Assembly (NCBI RefSeq): GCF_051401765.1 | Contig: NW_027480438.1 | Coordinates: 5,828,001-5,892,000 of the forward strand | Origin: Calliopsis andreniformis | Lineage: Eukaryota; Arthropoda; Insecta; Hymenoptera; Andrenidae | Length of the DNA stretch: 64,000 bases | Direction: 5' to 3' | Notes under the pieces: generated by a model | Told to the model about the DNA's origin: nothing | What the model saw: only the letters and a program-made list of their open reading frames with translations | Database searches by the model: none | Shown here: positions 38,581 through 52,889 of the stretch, piece by piece | How the letters are laid out: every line of letters starts with the position of its first letter | Numbering within the stretch: position 1 is the first letter of the stretch | Program-made: the position numbers and the translations under genes

Positions 38581-41500
38581 CTCAATCCTCAACCCTCAAC
38601 CCTCAGTCCTCATCCTCAATTCTCAATCCTCAATCCTCAAACCTCAATCTTCAATCCTCAATACTCAATCCTCAATCCTCAATACTCAACCATCAATCCT
38701 CAATTCTCAATACTCAATAGAATATCCTGAAGTCTCAGTATTCAATACTCAAACCTCAATCATCAACCCTCAGCCCTCATCCTCCATCCTCAATCCTCAA
38801 TCCTCAATCCTCAATCTGCAATCCTCAATACTCAATCTTTAATCTTCAATCTTCAATCCTCAACCCTCAATCCTCAATCCTCAATCCTCAGTCATCAGTC
38901 CTCAATCCTCAATACTCAATCGTCAATCCTAAGTCCTCAATTCTCAATCCTCAATCCTCGTTCCTCAAACCTCAATCCTCAACCCTCAGTCCTCATTCTC
39001 AATTCTCAATCCTCAACCCTCAAACCTCAATCTTCAATCCTCAATACTCAATCCTCAATCCTCAATACTCAACCGTCAATCCTCAATCCTCAATACTCAA
39101 TAGAATATCCTGAATTCTCAGTATTCAATACGCAAACCTCAATCCTCAACCCTCAGCCCTCATCCTCCATCCTCAAACCTCAATCTTCAATCCTCAATAC
39201 TCAATCTTCGATTTTCAATTCTCAATCCTCAATCCTCAATCCCCAATCCTCAATCTTCAATCCTCAATCCTCAATCCTCAATCCTCAATCCTCAATCCTC
39301 AATCATCAATACTCAATCTTCAATCCTCAAACCTCAATCCTCAATCCTCAATCCTCAATCATCAGTCATGAATACTCAATCTTCATAACTCAATCCTCAA
39401 TCCTCGATCCTCAATCCTCAATCCTCAATCCTCAATCCTCATTCTTCAAACCTCAATCCTCAACCCTCAGTCCTCATCCTCAATTCTCAATTCTCAATCC
39501 TCAATCCTCAATCCTCAATCTTCAATCCTGAATAATCAATCTCCAATCCTAGATCCTCAATCCCCAATCCTCAATCCTTAATACTCAATCTTCAATCCTC
39601 AATCCCCAGTCCTCAATCTTCAATCCTCAATGCTCAATCCTCAATCCCCAATCCTCAATCCTCAGTCCTCAATACTCAATCATCAAACCTCAAACCTCAA
39701 TCCTCAACCGTCAGTCCTCGTCCTCAACCCTCAAGCCTCAATCCTCAATTCTCAATCATCAATCCTCAAACGTCAATCTTCAATCCTCAATACTCAACCT
39801 TCAATCCTCAATCCTCAATCCCCAATCCTCAATTCTTAATCCTCAATCTTCAATCCCCAATCCTCAATACCCAATCTGCAATCCTCAGACCTCAACCCTC
39901 AACCCTCAATCCTCATTCTTCAGTCCTCAATACCCAATCCTCAATCTTCAACCCTCAATCCTCAATCCTCAATTCTCAACCCTCAATCCTCAGTCCTCAG
40001 TCCTCAAACCTCAATCCTCAACACTCAGCCATCATCCTCAATTCTCAATCCTCAATCCTCAATCCTCAATCCTCAGTCATCAATCTTCAATACTCAATAC
40101 TCAATCGTCAATACTCAATCGTCAATCCTCAGTCCTCAATTCTCAATCCTCAATCCTCGTTCCTCAAACCTCAACCCTCAACCCTCAGTCCTCATCCTCA
40201 ATTCTCAATCCTCAATCCTCAAACCTCAATCTTCAATCCTCAATACTCAATCCTCAATCCTCAATACTCAACCATCAATTCTCAATTCTCAATACTCAAT
40301 AGAATATCCTGAATTCTCAGTATTCAATCCTCAAACCTCAATCATCAACCCTCAGCCCTCATCCTCCATCCTCAATCCTCAATCCTCAATCCTCAATCTT
40401 CAATCCTCAATACTCACTCTTTAATATTGAATCTTCAATCCTCAATCCTCTATCCTCAATCCTCAATCCTCAGTCGTCAGTCCTCAATCTTCAATACTCA
40501 ATCGTCAATCCGCAGTCCTCAACACTCAATCCTCAATCCTCGTTCCTCAAACATCAATCCTCAACCCTCAGCCATCATCCTCAATCCTCAATCCTCGTTC
40601 CTCAATCCTCAATACTCAATCCTCAATCCTTAATAGTCAATCTCCAATCCTAGATCCTCAATCCCCAATCCTCAATCCTTAATCCTCAATCTTCAATCCT
40701 CAATCCTCAATTCTCAATCCTCAATACTCAATCCTCAATCCTCAATCCTCAATCCCAAATCCTCAATCTTCAATCCTCAATCCTCAATCCTCAAGCCTCA
40801 ATCCTCAATCCTCAATCTTCAATCCTGAATACTCAATCTTCAATCCTCAATACTCAATCTTCAATCCTCAACCCTCAATCCACAATCCACAATCCTCAAT
40901 CCTCAATCATCAACCTTCAATCCTCAATACTCAATCTGCAATCCTCAATCCTCAATCCTGAATCGTCAATCCTCATTCTTCAATATTCAGTACCCAATCC
41001 TCAATCCTCAATCCTCAGTCATCAATCCCCAATCCTCAATACTCAATCGTCAATCCTCAGTCCTCAATTCTCAATCCTCAATCCTCGTTCCTCAATGCTC
41101 GACACTCAATCGTCAATCCCCAGTCCTCAATTCTCAATCCTCAATCCTCGTTCCTCAAACCTCAATCCTCAACCCTCAGTCCTCAATCCACAATCCACAA
41201 TCCTCAATACTCAATCATCAACCTTCAATCCTCAATACTCAATCTTCAATCCTCAATCCTCAATCCTGAATCGTCAATCCTCATTCTTCAATCCTCAATA
41301 CCCAATCCGCAATCCTCAATCCTCAGTCATCAATCTCAATCCTCAATACTAAATCGTCAATCCACAGTCCTCAATTCTCAATCCTCAATCCTCGTTCCTC
41401 ATACCTCAATCCTCAACCCTCAGTCCTCATCCTCAATTCTCAATCCTCAATCCTCAAACCTCATTCTTCAATCCTCAATACTCAACCCTCAATCCTCAAT

Positions 41501-42627
41501 ACTCAACCATCAATCCTCAATTCTCAATACTCAATAGAATATCCTGGATTCTCAGTATTCAATACTCAAACCTCAATCCTCAACCATCAGCCATCATCCT
41601 CCATCCTCAATGCTCAAACCTCAAACCTCAATCTTCAATACTCAACACTCAATCTTCGATCCTCAATCCTCAACACTCAATCCTCAATCCTCAATCCTCA
41701 ATCTTCAATCCTCAATAATCAACCTCCAATCCTAGATCCTCAATCCCCAATCCTCATTCCTTAATCCTCAATCTTCAATCCTCAATCCACAGTCCTCGAT
41801 CTTCAATCCTCAATGCTCAATCCTCAATCCTCAATCCTCAGTCCTCAGTCCTCAATCCTCAATCCTCAAACCTCAATCCTCAACCGCCAGTACTCGTCCT
41901 CAATCCTCAACCCTCAAACCTCAATATTCAATCCTCCATCCTCAACCATCAATCCTCAATCCTCAGTCATCAATCCTCAATCTTCAATACCCAATCCTCA
42001 ATCCTCAATCCTCAATCCTCAATCCTCATTCCTCAAACCTCAATCCTCAACCCTCAGTCCTCATCCTCAATTCCCAATACTCAATAGAATATCCTGAATT
42101 CTCAGTATTCAATACTCAAACCTCAATCCTCAACCATCAGCCCTCGTCCTCCATCCTCAATCCTCAATCCTCAATCCTGAATCGTCAATCCTCATTCTTC
42201 AATCGTCAATACCCAATCCTCAATCGTCAATCATCAATCCACAATTTTCAATACTCAATCCTCAGTCCTCAATCCTCAATCCTCAATCCTCAATCACCAA
42301 TCCTCAATCTTCAATACTCAATCGTCAATCCTCAATCCTCAATCCCCAATACTCAATCTTCAATCCTCAATCCTCAATCCTCAATCCTCAACCCTCAGCC
42401 CTGATCCTCGATCCTCAATCCTGAATCCTCAATCCTCAATCCTCAATCATCAATCCTCAATTCTCAATCATCAACCTTCAATCCTCAATCCTCAATCCTC
42501 AATCCTCAATCCTCAATCCTCAATCCTCAATAATCAACCTCCAATCCTAGATCCTCAATCCCCAATCCTCAATCCTTAATCCTCAATCTTCAATCCTCAG
42601 TCCACAGTCCTCGATCTTCAATCCTCA

Positions 42628-43538
42628 ATGCTCAATCCTCAATCCTCAATCCTCAGTCATCAGTCCTCAATCCTCAATCCTCAAACCTCAATCCTCAACC
42701 GTCAGTCCTCGTCCTCAATCTTCAATCCTCCATACTCAATCTTCAATCATCAATCCTCAATCATCAAACCTCATTCCTCAATCCTCAGTCATCAATCTTC
42801 AATCTTCAATACTCAATCCTCAATCCTCAATCCTCAATCTTCAATCCTCAATACTCAACCTTCAATCCTCAATCCTCAATTCTCAATCCCCAGTCCTCAA
42901 TCCTCAATCGCCAATCCTCAATCCCCAATCCTTAACATTCAATCCTCAGTCCTCAATCCTCAATCATCATTACTCAATGTTCAATCCTCAATACTCAACC
43001 TTCAATCCTCAACCCTCAATCCTCAATCCACAATCCTCAATCCTCAATCATCAACCTTCAATCCTCAATACTCAATCTTCAATCCTCAATTCCCAATCCT
43101 CAATCGTCAATCCTCATTCTTCAATCCTCAATACCCAATCCTGAATCCTCAATCCTCAATCCTCAATCCTCCATCCTCAATTCTCAATCCTCAATCCTCA
43201 CTCCTCAGTCCTCAAACCTCAATCCTCAACCCTCAGCCCTCATTCTCAATCCTCAATCCTGAATCCTCAATACTCATTCTTCAATCCTCAATCCTCAATC
43301 CTCAATCCTCAATCCTCAATCCTCAGTCATCAATCCTCAATCCTCAATACTCAACCGTCAATCCCCAGTCCTCAATTCTCAATCCTCAATCCTCGTTCCT
43401 CAAACCTCAATCCTCAACCCTCAGTCCTCATCCTCAATTCTCAATCCTCAACCCTCAGACCTCAATCTTCAATCCTCAATACTCAATCCTCAATCCTCAA
43501 TACTCAACCATCAATCCTCAATTCTCAATACTCAATAG
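42628..43538 (+). repeat. 0.9 kb block shared with 35,656-36,593, leading into the 1,554-base array
   Basis: Matches 35,656 onward with small length changes, including absence of the CAACCCTCAATCC run after CGTCCTCAATC near 42,717. Its last part (from 43,268) is identical in order to the right part of each 1,554-base unit, so the array boundary lies inside this block. Confidence 0.75.
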
Positions 43539-46500
43539 AATATCCTGAATTCTCAGTATTCAATACTCAAACCTCAATCCTCAACCCTCAGCCCTCATCC
43601 TCCATCCTCAAACCTCAATCTTCAATCCTCACTACTCAATCTTCGATTCTCAATACTCAATCCTCAATCCTCAATTCCCAATCCTCAATCTTCAACCCTC
43701 AATCCTCAATCCTCAATCCTCAATCCTCAATCCTCAATCATCAATACTCAATCTTCAATCCTCAATCCTCAATCCTCAATCCTCAATCCTCAATCATCAG
43801 TCATGAATACTCAATCTTCATAACTCAATCCTCAATCCTCAATCCTCATTCTTCAAACCTCAATCCTCAACCCTCAGTCCTCATCCTCAATTCTCAATTC
43901 TCAATCCTCAATCCTCAATCCTCAATCTTCAATACTGAATAATCAATCTCCAATCATAGATCCTCAATCCCCAATCCTCAATCCTTAATCCTCAATCTTC
44001 AAACCTCAGTCCCCAGTTCTCAATCTTCAATCCTCAATGCTCAATCCTCAATCCACAATCCTCAATCCTCGGTCCTCAATCCTCAATCATCAAACCTCAA
44101 ACCTCAATCCTCAACAGTCAGTCCTCGTCCTCAATCCTCAAGCCTCAATCCTCAATTCTCAATTCTCAATCCTCAATCCTCAAACGTCAATCTTCAATCC
44201 TCAATACTCAACCTTCAATCCTCAATCCTCAATCCCCAATCCTCAATCCTTAATGCTCAATCTTCAATCCTCAATCCTCAATACCCAATCTGCAATCCTC
44301 AGTCCTCAACCCTCAACCCTCAATCCTCATTCTTCAATCCTCAATACCCCATCCTCAATCTTCAACCCTCAATCCTCAATACTCAATTCTCAATCCTCAA
44401 TCCTCAGTCCTCAGTCCTCAAACCTCAATCCTCAACACTCAGCCATCATCCTCAATCCTCAATCCTCAATCCTCAATCCTCAATCCTCAGTCATCAATCC
44501 TCAATCTTCAATACTCAATCGTCAATCCGCAGTCCTCAATCCTCAATCCTCAATCCTCGTTCCTCAAACATCAATCCTCAACCCTCAGCCATCATCCTCA
44601 ATCCTCAACCCTCAGCCATCATCCTCAATCCTCAATCCTCGTTCCTCAATCCTCAATACTCAATCCTCAATCCTCAATAGTCAATCTCCAATCCTAGATC
44701 CTCAATCCCCAATCCTCAATCCTTAATCCTCAATCTTCAATCCTCAATCCTCAATTCTCAATCCTCAATACTCAGTCCTCAATCCTCAATCCTCAATCCC
44801 CAATCCTCAATCTTCAATCCTCAATACTCATTCTTCAATCCTCAATCCTCAGTCCTCAATCCTCAATCCTCAATCCTCAGTCATCAATCCTCAATCCTCA
44901 ATACTCAATCGTCAATCCCCAGTCCTCAATTCTCAATCCTCAATCCTCGTTCCTCAAACCTCAATCCTCAACCCTCAGTCCTCATCCTCAATTCTCAATC
45001 CTCAACCCTCAGACCTCAATCTTCAATCCTCAATACTCAATCCTCAATCCTCAATACTCAACCGTCAATCCTCAATTCTCAATACTCAATAGAATATCCT
45101 GAATTCTCAGTATTCAATACTCAAACCTCAATCCTCAACCCTCAGCCCTCATCCTCCATCCTCAAACCTCAATCTTCAATCCTCACTACTCAATCTTCGA
45201 TTCTCAATACTCAATCCTCAATCCTCAATTCCCAATCCTCAATCTTCAACCCTCAATCCTCAATCCTCAATCCTCAATCCTCAATCCTCAATCATCAATA
45301 CTCAATCTTCAATCCTCAATCCTCAATCCTCAATCCTCAATCCTCAATCATCAGTCATGAATACTCAATCTTCATAACTCAATCCTCAATCCTCAATCCT
45401 CATTCTTCAAACCTCAATCCTCAACCCTCAGTCCTCATCCTCAATTCTCAATTCTCAATCCTCAATCCTCAATCCTCAATCTTCAATACTGAATAATCAA
45501 TCTCCAATCATAGATCCTCAATCCCCAATCCTCAATCCTTAATCCTCAATCTTCAAACCTCAGTCCCCAGTTCTCAATCTTCAATCCTCAATGCTCAATC
45601 CTCAATCCACAATCCTCAATCCTCGGTCCTCAATCCTCAATCATCAAACCTCAAACCTCAATCCTCAACAGTCAGTCCTCGTCCTCAATCCTCAAGCCTC
45701 AATCCTCAATTCTCAATTCTCAATCCTCAATCCTCAAACGTCAATCTTCAATCCTCAATACTCAACCTTCAATCCTCAATCCTCAATCCCCAATCCTCAA
45801 TCCTTAATGCTCAATCTTCAATCCTCAATCCTCAATACCCAATCTGCAATCCTCAGTCCTCAACCCTCAACCCTCAATCCTCATTCTTCAATCCTCAATA
45901 CCCCATCCTCAATCTTCAACCCTCAATCCTCAATACTCAATTCTCAATCCTCAATCCTCAGTCCTCAGTCCTCAAACCTCAATCCTCAACACTCAGCCAT
46001 CATCCTCAATCCTCAATCCTCAATCCTCAATCCTCAATCCTCAGTCATCAATCCTCAATCTTCAATACTCAATCGTCAATCCGCAGTCCTCAATCCTCAA
46101 TCCTCAATCCTCGTTCCTCAAACATCAATCCTCAACCCTCAGCCATCATCCTCAATCCTCAACCCTCAGCCATCATCCTCAATCCTCAATCCTCGTTCCT
46201 CAATCCTCAATACTCAATCCTCAATCCTCAATAGTCAATCTCCAATCCTAGATCCTCAATCCCCAATCCTCAATCCTTAATCCTCAATCTTCAATCCTCA
46301 ATCCTCAATTCTCAATCCTCAATACTCAGTCCTCAATCCTCAATCCTCAATCCCCAATCCTCAATCTTCAATCCTCAATACTCATTCTTCAATCCTCAAT
46401 CCTCAGTCCTCAATCCTCAATCCTCAATCCTCAGTCATCAATCCTCAATCCTCAATACTCAATCGTCAATCCCCAGTCCTCAATTCTCAATCCTCAATCC

Positions 46501-46734
46501 TCGTTCCTCAAACCTCAATCCTCAACCCTCAGTCCTCATCCTCAATTCTCAATCCTCAACCCTCAGACCTCAATCTTCAATCCTCAATACTCAATCCTCA
46601 ATCCTCAATACTCAACCGTCAATCCTCAATTCTCAATACTCAATGGAATATCCTGAATTCTCAGTATTCAATACTCAAACCTCAATCCTCAACCCTCAGC
46701 CCTCATCCTCCATCCTCAAACCTCAATCTTCAAT

Positions 46735-47529
46735 CCTCAATCCTCAATCCTCAATCATCAGTCATGAATACTCAATCTTCATAACTCAATCCTCAATCCT
46801 CAATCCTCATTCTTCAAACCTCAATCCTCAACCCTCAGTCCTCATCCTCAATTCTCAATTCTCAATCCTCAATCCTCAATCCTCAATCTTCAATACTGAA
46901 TAATCAATCTCCAATCCTAGATCCTCAATCCCCAATCCTCAATCCTTAATCCTCAATCTTCAAACCTCAGTCCCCAGTCCTCAATCTTCAATCCTCAATG
47001 CTCAATCCTCAGTCCACAATCCTCAATCCTCGGTCCTCAATCCTCAATCATCAAACCTCAAACCTCAATCCTCAACAGTCAGTCCTCGTCCTCAATCCTC
47101 AAGCCTCAATCCTCAATTCTCAATTCTCAATCCTCAATCCTCAAACGTCAATCTTCAATCCTCAATACTCAACCTTCAATCCTCAATCCTCAATCCCCAA
47201 TCCTCAATCCTTAATGCTCAATCTTCAATCCTCATTCCTCAATACCCAATCTGCAATCCTCAGTCCTCAACCCTCAACCCTCAATCCTCAATCGTCAATC
47301 CTCATTCTTCAATCCTCAATACCCAATCCTCAATCCTCAATCCTCAATCCTCAATCCTCCATCCTCAATTCTCAATCCTCAATCCTCAGTCCTCAGTCCT
47401 CAAACCTCAATCCTCAACCCTCAGCCCTCATTCTCAATCCTCAATCCTGAATCCTCAATACTCATTCTTCAATCCTCAATCCTCAATCCTCAATCCTCAA
47501 TCCTCAATCCTCAGTCATCAATCCTCAAT
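46735..47529 (+). repeat. 795-base chimeric insertion in the third 1,554-base unit
   Basis: ATGAA landmarks 46764/47559 and ATGCTC starts 46998/47793 are 795 apart. The first 555 bases or so (46,735-47,289) repeat as 47,530-48,084; the remaining 240 (47,290-47,529) match the order of units near 43,100-43,335 (CATCCTCAATTCTC, CCCTCATTCTC), which lies outside the array. The same unit also lacks about 147 bases (21 heptamers) between its tag and 46,764. Net effect is 353 + 795 + 1,055 = 2,203 bases from tag to tag. Confidence 0.85.
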
Positions 47530-48530
47530 CCTCAATCCTCAATCCTCAATCATCAGTCATGAATACTCAATCTTCATAACTCAATCCTCAATCCTCAATC
47601 CTCATTCTTCAAACCTCAATCCTCAACCCTCAGTCCTCATCCTCAATTCTCAATTCTCAATCCTCAATCCTCAATCCTCAATCTTCAATACTGAATAATC
47701 AATCTCCAATCCTAGATCCTCAATCCCCAATCCTCAATCCTTAATCCTCAATCTTCAAACCTCAGTCCCCAGTCCTCAATCTTCAATCCTCAATGCTCAA
47801 TCCTCAATCAACAATCCTCAATCCTCGGTCCTCAATCCTCAATCATCAAACCTCAAACCTCAATCCTCAACAGTCAGTCCTCGTCCTCAATCCTCAAGCC
47901 TCAATCCTCAATTCTCAATTCTCAATCCTCAATCCTCAAACGTCAATCTTCAATCCTCAATACTCAACCTTCAATCCTCAATCCTCAATCCCCAATCCTC
48001 AATCCTTAATGCTCAATCTTCAATCCTCAATCCTCAATACCCAATCTGCAATCCTCAGTCCTCAACCCTCAACCCTCAATCCTCATTCTTCAATCCTCAA
48101 TACCCCATCCTCAATCTTCAACCCTCAAACCTCAATCCTCAATTCTCAATCCTCAATCCTCTGTCCTCAGTCCTCAAACCTCAATCCTCAACACTCAGCC
48201 ATCATCCTCAATCCTCAATCCTCAATCCTCAATCCTCAATCCTCAGTCATCAATCCTCAATCTTCAATACTCAATCGTCAATTCGCAGTCCTCAATCCTC
48301 AATCCTCAATCCTCGTTCCTCAAACATCAATCCTCAACCCTCAGCCATCATCCTCAATCCTCAACCCTCAGCCATCATCCTCAATCCTCAATCCTCGTTC
48401 CTCAATCCTCAATACTCAATCCTCAATCCTCAATAGTCAATCTCCAATCCTAGATCCTCAATCCCCAATCCTCAATCCTTAATCCTCAATCTTCAATCCT
48501 CAATCCTCAATTCTCAATCCTCAATACTCA

Positions 48531-48546
48531 GTCCTCAAATCCTCAA
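48531..48546 (+). other. Single-base insertion in the 1,554-base array
   Basis: The run GTCCTCAAATCCTC at 48,531 has three A where sister units have TCAATCC, shifting the phase by one base. It explains the 1,555-base spacing of the ATGCTC starts at 47793 and 49348 against 1,554 elsewhere. It is private to this unit and may be a true variant or a sequencing error. Confidence 0.8.
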
Positions 48547-51500
48547 TCCTCAATCCCCAATCCTCAATCTTCAATCCTCAATACTCATTCTTCAATCCTC
48601 AATCCTCAATCCTCAATCCTCAATCCTCAATCCTCAGTCATCAATCCTCAATCCTCAATACTCAATCGTCAATCCCCAGTCCTCTATTCTCAATCCTCAA
48701 TCCTCGTTCCTCAAACCTCAATCCTCAACCCTCAGTCCTCATTCTCAATTCTCAATCCTCAACCCTCAGACCTCAATCTTCAATCCTCAATACTCAATCC
48801 TCAATCCTCAATACTCAACCGTCAATCCTCAATTCTCAATACTCAATAGAATATCCTGAATTCTCAGTATTCAATACTCAAACCTCAATCCTCAACCCTC
48901 AGCCCTCATCCTCCATCCTCAAACCTCAATCTTCAATCCTCAATACTCAATCTTCGATTCTCAATACTCAATCCTCAATCCTCAATTCCCAATCCTCAAT
49001 CTTCAACCCTCAATCCTCAATCCTCAATCCTCAATCCTCAATCCTCAATCATCAATACTCAATCTTCAATCCTCAATCCTCAATCCTCAATCCTCAATCC
49101 TCAATCATCAGTCATGAATACTCAATCTTCATAACTCAATCCTCAATCCTCAATCCTCATTCTTCAAACCTCAATCCTCAACCCTCAGTCCTCATCCTCA
49201 ATTCTCAATTCTCAATCCTCAATCCTCAATCCTCAATCTTCAATACTGAATAATCAATCTCCAATCCTAGATCCTCAATCCCCAATCCTCAATCCTTAAT
49301 CCTCAATCTTCAAACCTCAGTCCCCAGTCCTCAATCTTCAATCCTCAATGCTCAATCCTCAATCAACAATCCTCAATCCTCGGTCCTCAATCCTCAATCA
49401 TCAAACCTCAAACCTCAATCCTCAACAGTCAGTCCTCGTCCTCAATCCTCAAGCCTCAATCCTCAATTCACAATTCTCAATCCTCAATCCTCAAACGTCA
49501 ATCTTCAATCCTCAATACTCAACCTTCAATCCTCAATCCTCAATCCCCAATCCTCAATCCTTAATGCTCAATCTTCAATCCTCAATCCTCAATACCCAAT
49601 CTGCAATCCTCAGTCCTCAACCCTCAGCCCTCAATCCTCATTCTTCAATCCTCAATACCCCATCCTCAATCTTCAACCCTCAATCCTCAATCCTCAATTC
49701 TCAATCCTGAATCCTCTGTCCTCAGTCCTCAAACCTCAATCCTCAACACTCAGCCATCATCCTCAATCCTCAATCCTCAATCCTCAATCCTCAATCCTCA
49801 GTCATCAATCCTCAATCTTCAATACTCAATCGTCAATCCGCAGTCCTCAATCCTCAATCCTCAATCCTCGTTCCTCAAACATCAATCCTCAACCCTCAGC
49901 CATCATCCTCAATCCTCAACCCTCAGCCATCATCCTCAATCCTCAATCCTCGTTCCTCAATCCTCAATACTCAATCCTCAATCCTCAATAGTCAATCTCC
50001 AATCCTAGATCCTCAATCCCCAATCCTCAATCCTTAATCCTCAATCTTCAATCCTCAATCCTCAATTCTCAATCCTCAATACTCAGTCCTCAATCCTCAA
50101 TCCTCAATCCCCAATCCTCAATCTTCAATCCTCAATACTCATTCTTCAATCCTCAATCCTCAATCCTCAATCCTCAATCCTCAATCCTCAGTCATCAATC
50201 CTCAATCCTCAATACTCAATCGTCAATCCCCAGTCCTCAATTCTCAATCCTCAATCCTCGTTCCTCAAACCTCAATCCTCAACCCTCAGTCCTCATTCTC
50301 AATTCTCAATCCTCAACCCTCAGACCTCAATCTTCAATCCTCAATACTCAATCCTCAATCCTCAATACTCAACCGTCAATCCTCAATTCTCAATACTCAA
50401 TAGAATATCCTGAATACTCAGTATTCAATACTCAAACCTCAATCCTCAACCCTCAGCCCTCATCCTCCATCCTCAAACCTCAATCTTCAATCCTCAATAC
50501 TCAATCTTCGATTCTCAATACTCAATCCTCAATCCTCAATTCCCAATCCTCAATCTTCAACCCTCAATCCTCAATCCTCAATCCTCAATCCTCAATCCTC
50601 AATCATCAATACTCAATCTTCAATCCTCAATCCTCAATCCTCAATCCTCAATCCTCAATCATCAGTCATGAATACTCAATCTTCATAACTCAATCCTCAA
50701 TCCTCAATCCTCATTCTTCAAACCTCAATCCTCAACCCTCAGTCCTCATCCTCAATTCTCAATTCTCAATCCTCAATCCTCAATCCTCAATCCTCAATCT
50801 TCAATACTGAATAATCAATATCCAATCCTAGATCCTCAATCCCCAATCCTCAATCCTTAATCCTCAATCTTCAAACCTCAGTCCCCTGTCCTCAATCTTC
50901 AATCCTCAATGCTCAATCCTCAATCCACAATCCTCAATCCTCGGTCCTCAATCCTCAATCATCAAACCTCAAACCTCAATCCTCAACAGTCAGTCCTCGT
51001 CCTCAATCCTCAAGCCTCAATCCTCAATTCTCAATTCTCAATCCTCAATCCTCAAACGTCAATCTTCAATCCTCAATACTCAACCTTCAATCCTCAATCC
51101 TCAATCCCCAATCCTCAATCCTTAATGCTCAATCTTCAATTCTCAATCCTCAATACCCAATCTGCAATCCTCAGTCCTCAACCCTCAACCCTCAATCCTC
51201 ATTCTTCAATCCTCAATACCCCATCCTCAATCTTCAACCCTCAATCCTCAATCCTCAATTCTCAATCCTCAATCCTCAGTCCTCAGTCCTCAAACCTCAA
51301 TCCTCAACACTCAGCCATCATCCTCAATCCTCAATCCTCAATCCTCAATCCTCAATCCTCAGTCATCAATCCTCAATCTTCAATACTCAATCGTCAATCC
51401 GCAGTCCTCAATCCTCAATCCTCAATCCTCGTTCCTCAAACATCAATCCTCAACTCTCAGCCATCATCCTCAATCCTCAACCCTCAGCCATCATCCTCAA

Positions 51501-51871
51501 TCCTCAATCCTCGTTCCTCAATCCTCAATACTCAATCCTCAATCCTCAATAGTCAATCTCCAATCCTAGATCCTCAATCCCCAATCCTCAATCCTTAATC
51601 CTCAATCTTCAATCCTCAATCCTCAATTCTCAATCCTCAATACTCAGTCCTCAATCCTCAATCCTCAATCCCCAACCCTCAATATTCAATCCTCAATCCT
51701 CAATCCTCAAGCCTCAATCCTCAATCCTCAATCTTCAATCCTGAATACTCAATCTTCAATCCTCAATACTCAATCTTCAATCCTCAACCCGCAATCCACA
51801 ATCCACAATCCTCAATCCTCAATCATCTACCTTCAATCCTCAATACTCAATCTTCAATCCCCAATCCTCAA

Positions 51872-52380
51872 TCCTGAATCGTCAATCCTCATTCTTCAAT
51901 CCTCAATACCCAATCCTCAATCCTCAATCCTCATTCATCAATCCTCAACCCTCAATACTCAATCGTCAATCCTCAGTCCTCAATTGTCAATCCTCAATCC
52001 TCGTTCCTCAATCCTCGATACTCAATCGTCAATCCCCAGTCCTCAATTCTCAATCCTCAATCCTCGTTCCTCATACCTCAATCCTCAACCCTCAGTCCTC
52101 ATCCTCAATTCTCAACCCTCAATCCTCAAACCTCATTCTTCAATCCTCAATACTCAACCCTCAATCCTCAATACTCAACCATCAATCCTCAATTCTCAAT
52201 ACTCAATAGAATATCCTGAATTCTCAGTATTCAATACTCAAACCCCAATCCTCAACCCACAGCCCTCATCCTCCATCCTCAATCCTCAATCCTCAAACCT
52301 CAATCTTCAATCCTCAATACTCAATCTTCGATTCTCAATTCTCAATCCTCAATCCTCAATCCCCAATCCTCAATCTTCAA
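51872..52380 (+). repeat. 509-base tandem pair, left copy
   Basis: Starts at TCCTGAATCGTCAATCC and is repeated directly to the right at offset 509. Tags 52209/52718 and the runs CTCAATCGTCAATCCCCAG at 52,021/52,530 confirm the offset. 509 is five more than 504, consistent with the 6-base units it contains. The pair bridges the 1,554-base and 2,269-base arrays. Confidence 0.87.
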
Positions 52381-52889
52381 TCCTGAATCGTCAATCCTCA
52401 TTCTTCAATCCTCAATACCCAATCCTCAATCCTCAATCCTCAGACATCAATCCTCAATCCTCAATACTCAATCGTCAATCCTCAGTCCTCAATTCTCAAT
52501 CCTCAGTCCTCGTTCCTCAATCCTCGATACTCAATCGTCAATCCCCAGTCCTCAATTCTCAATCCTCAATCCTCGTTCCTCATACCTCAATCCTCAACCC
52601 TCAGTCCTCATCCTCAATTCTCAATCCTCAATCCTCAAACCTCATTCTTCAATCCTCAATACTCAACCCTCAATCCTCAATACTCAACCATCAATCCTCA
52701 ATTCTCAATACTCAATAGAATATCCTGAATTCTCAGTATTCAATACTCAAACCCCAATCCTCAACCCTCAGCCCTCATCCTCCATCCTCAATCCTCAATC
52801 CTTAAACCTCAATCTTCAATCCTCAATACTCAATCTTCGATTCTCAATTCTCAATCCTCAATCCTCAATCCCCAATCCTCAATCTTCAA
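52381..52889 (+). repeat. 509-base tandem pair, right copy
   Basis: Second copy at offset 509, with point differences such as CAACCCACAGCCC (left, near 52,255) against CAACCCTCAGCCC (right). After about 52,889 the sequence moves into material belonging to the right-hand 2.27 kb array. Confidence 0.85.

Larger units (their letters stand above)
43268..51690 (+). repeat. Tandem array of 1,554-base higher-order units
   Basis: Tags at 43538, 45092, 46646, 48849 and 50403 are spaced 1,554, 1,554, 2,203 and 1,554. ATGAA landmarks at 43803, 45357, 46764, 47559, 49114 and 50668 agree. 1,554 equals 222 x 7. The first two units look almost identical. The third is rearranged and listed separately. Homology ends near 51,690, where the unit order changes to CAACCCTCAATATTC. 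Units carry CCTCGGTCCTC and CAACAGTCAGTCC, useful array-specific marks. Confidence 0.93.
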
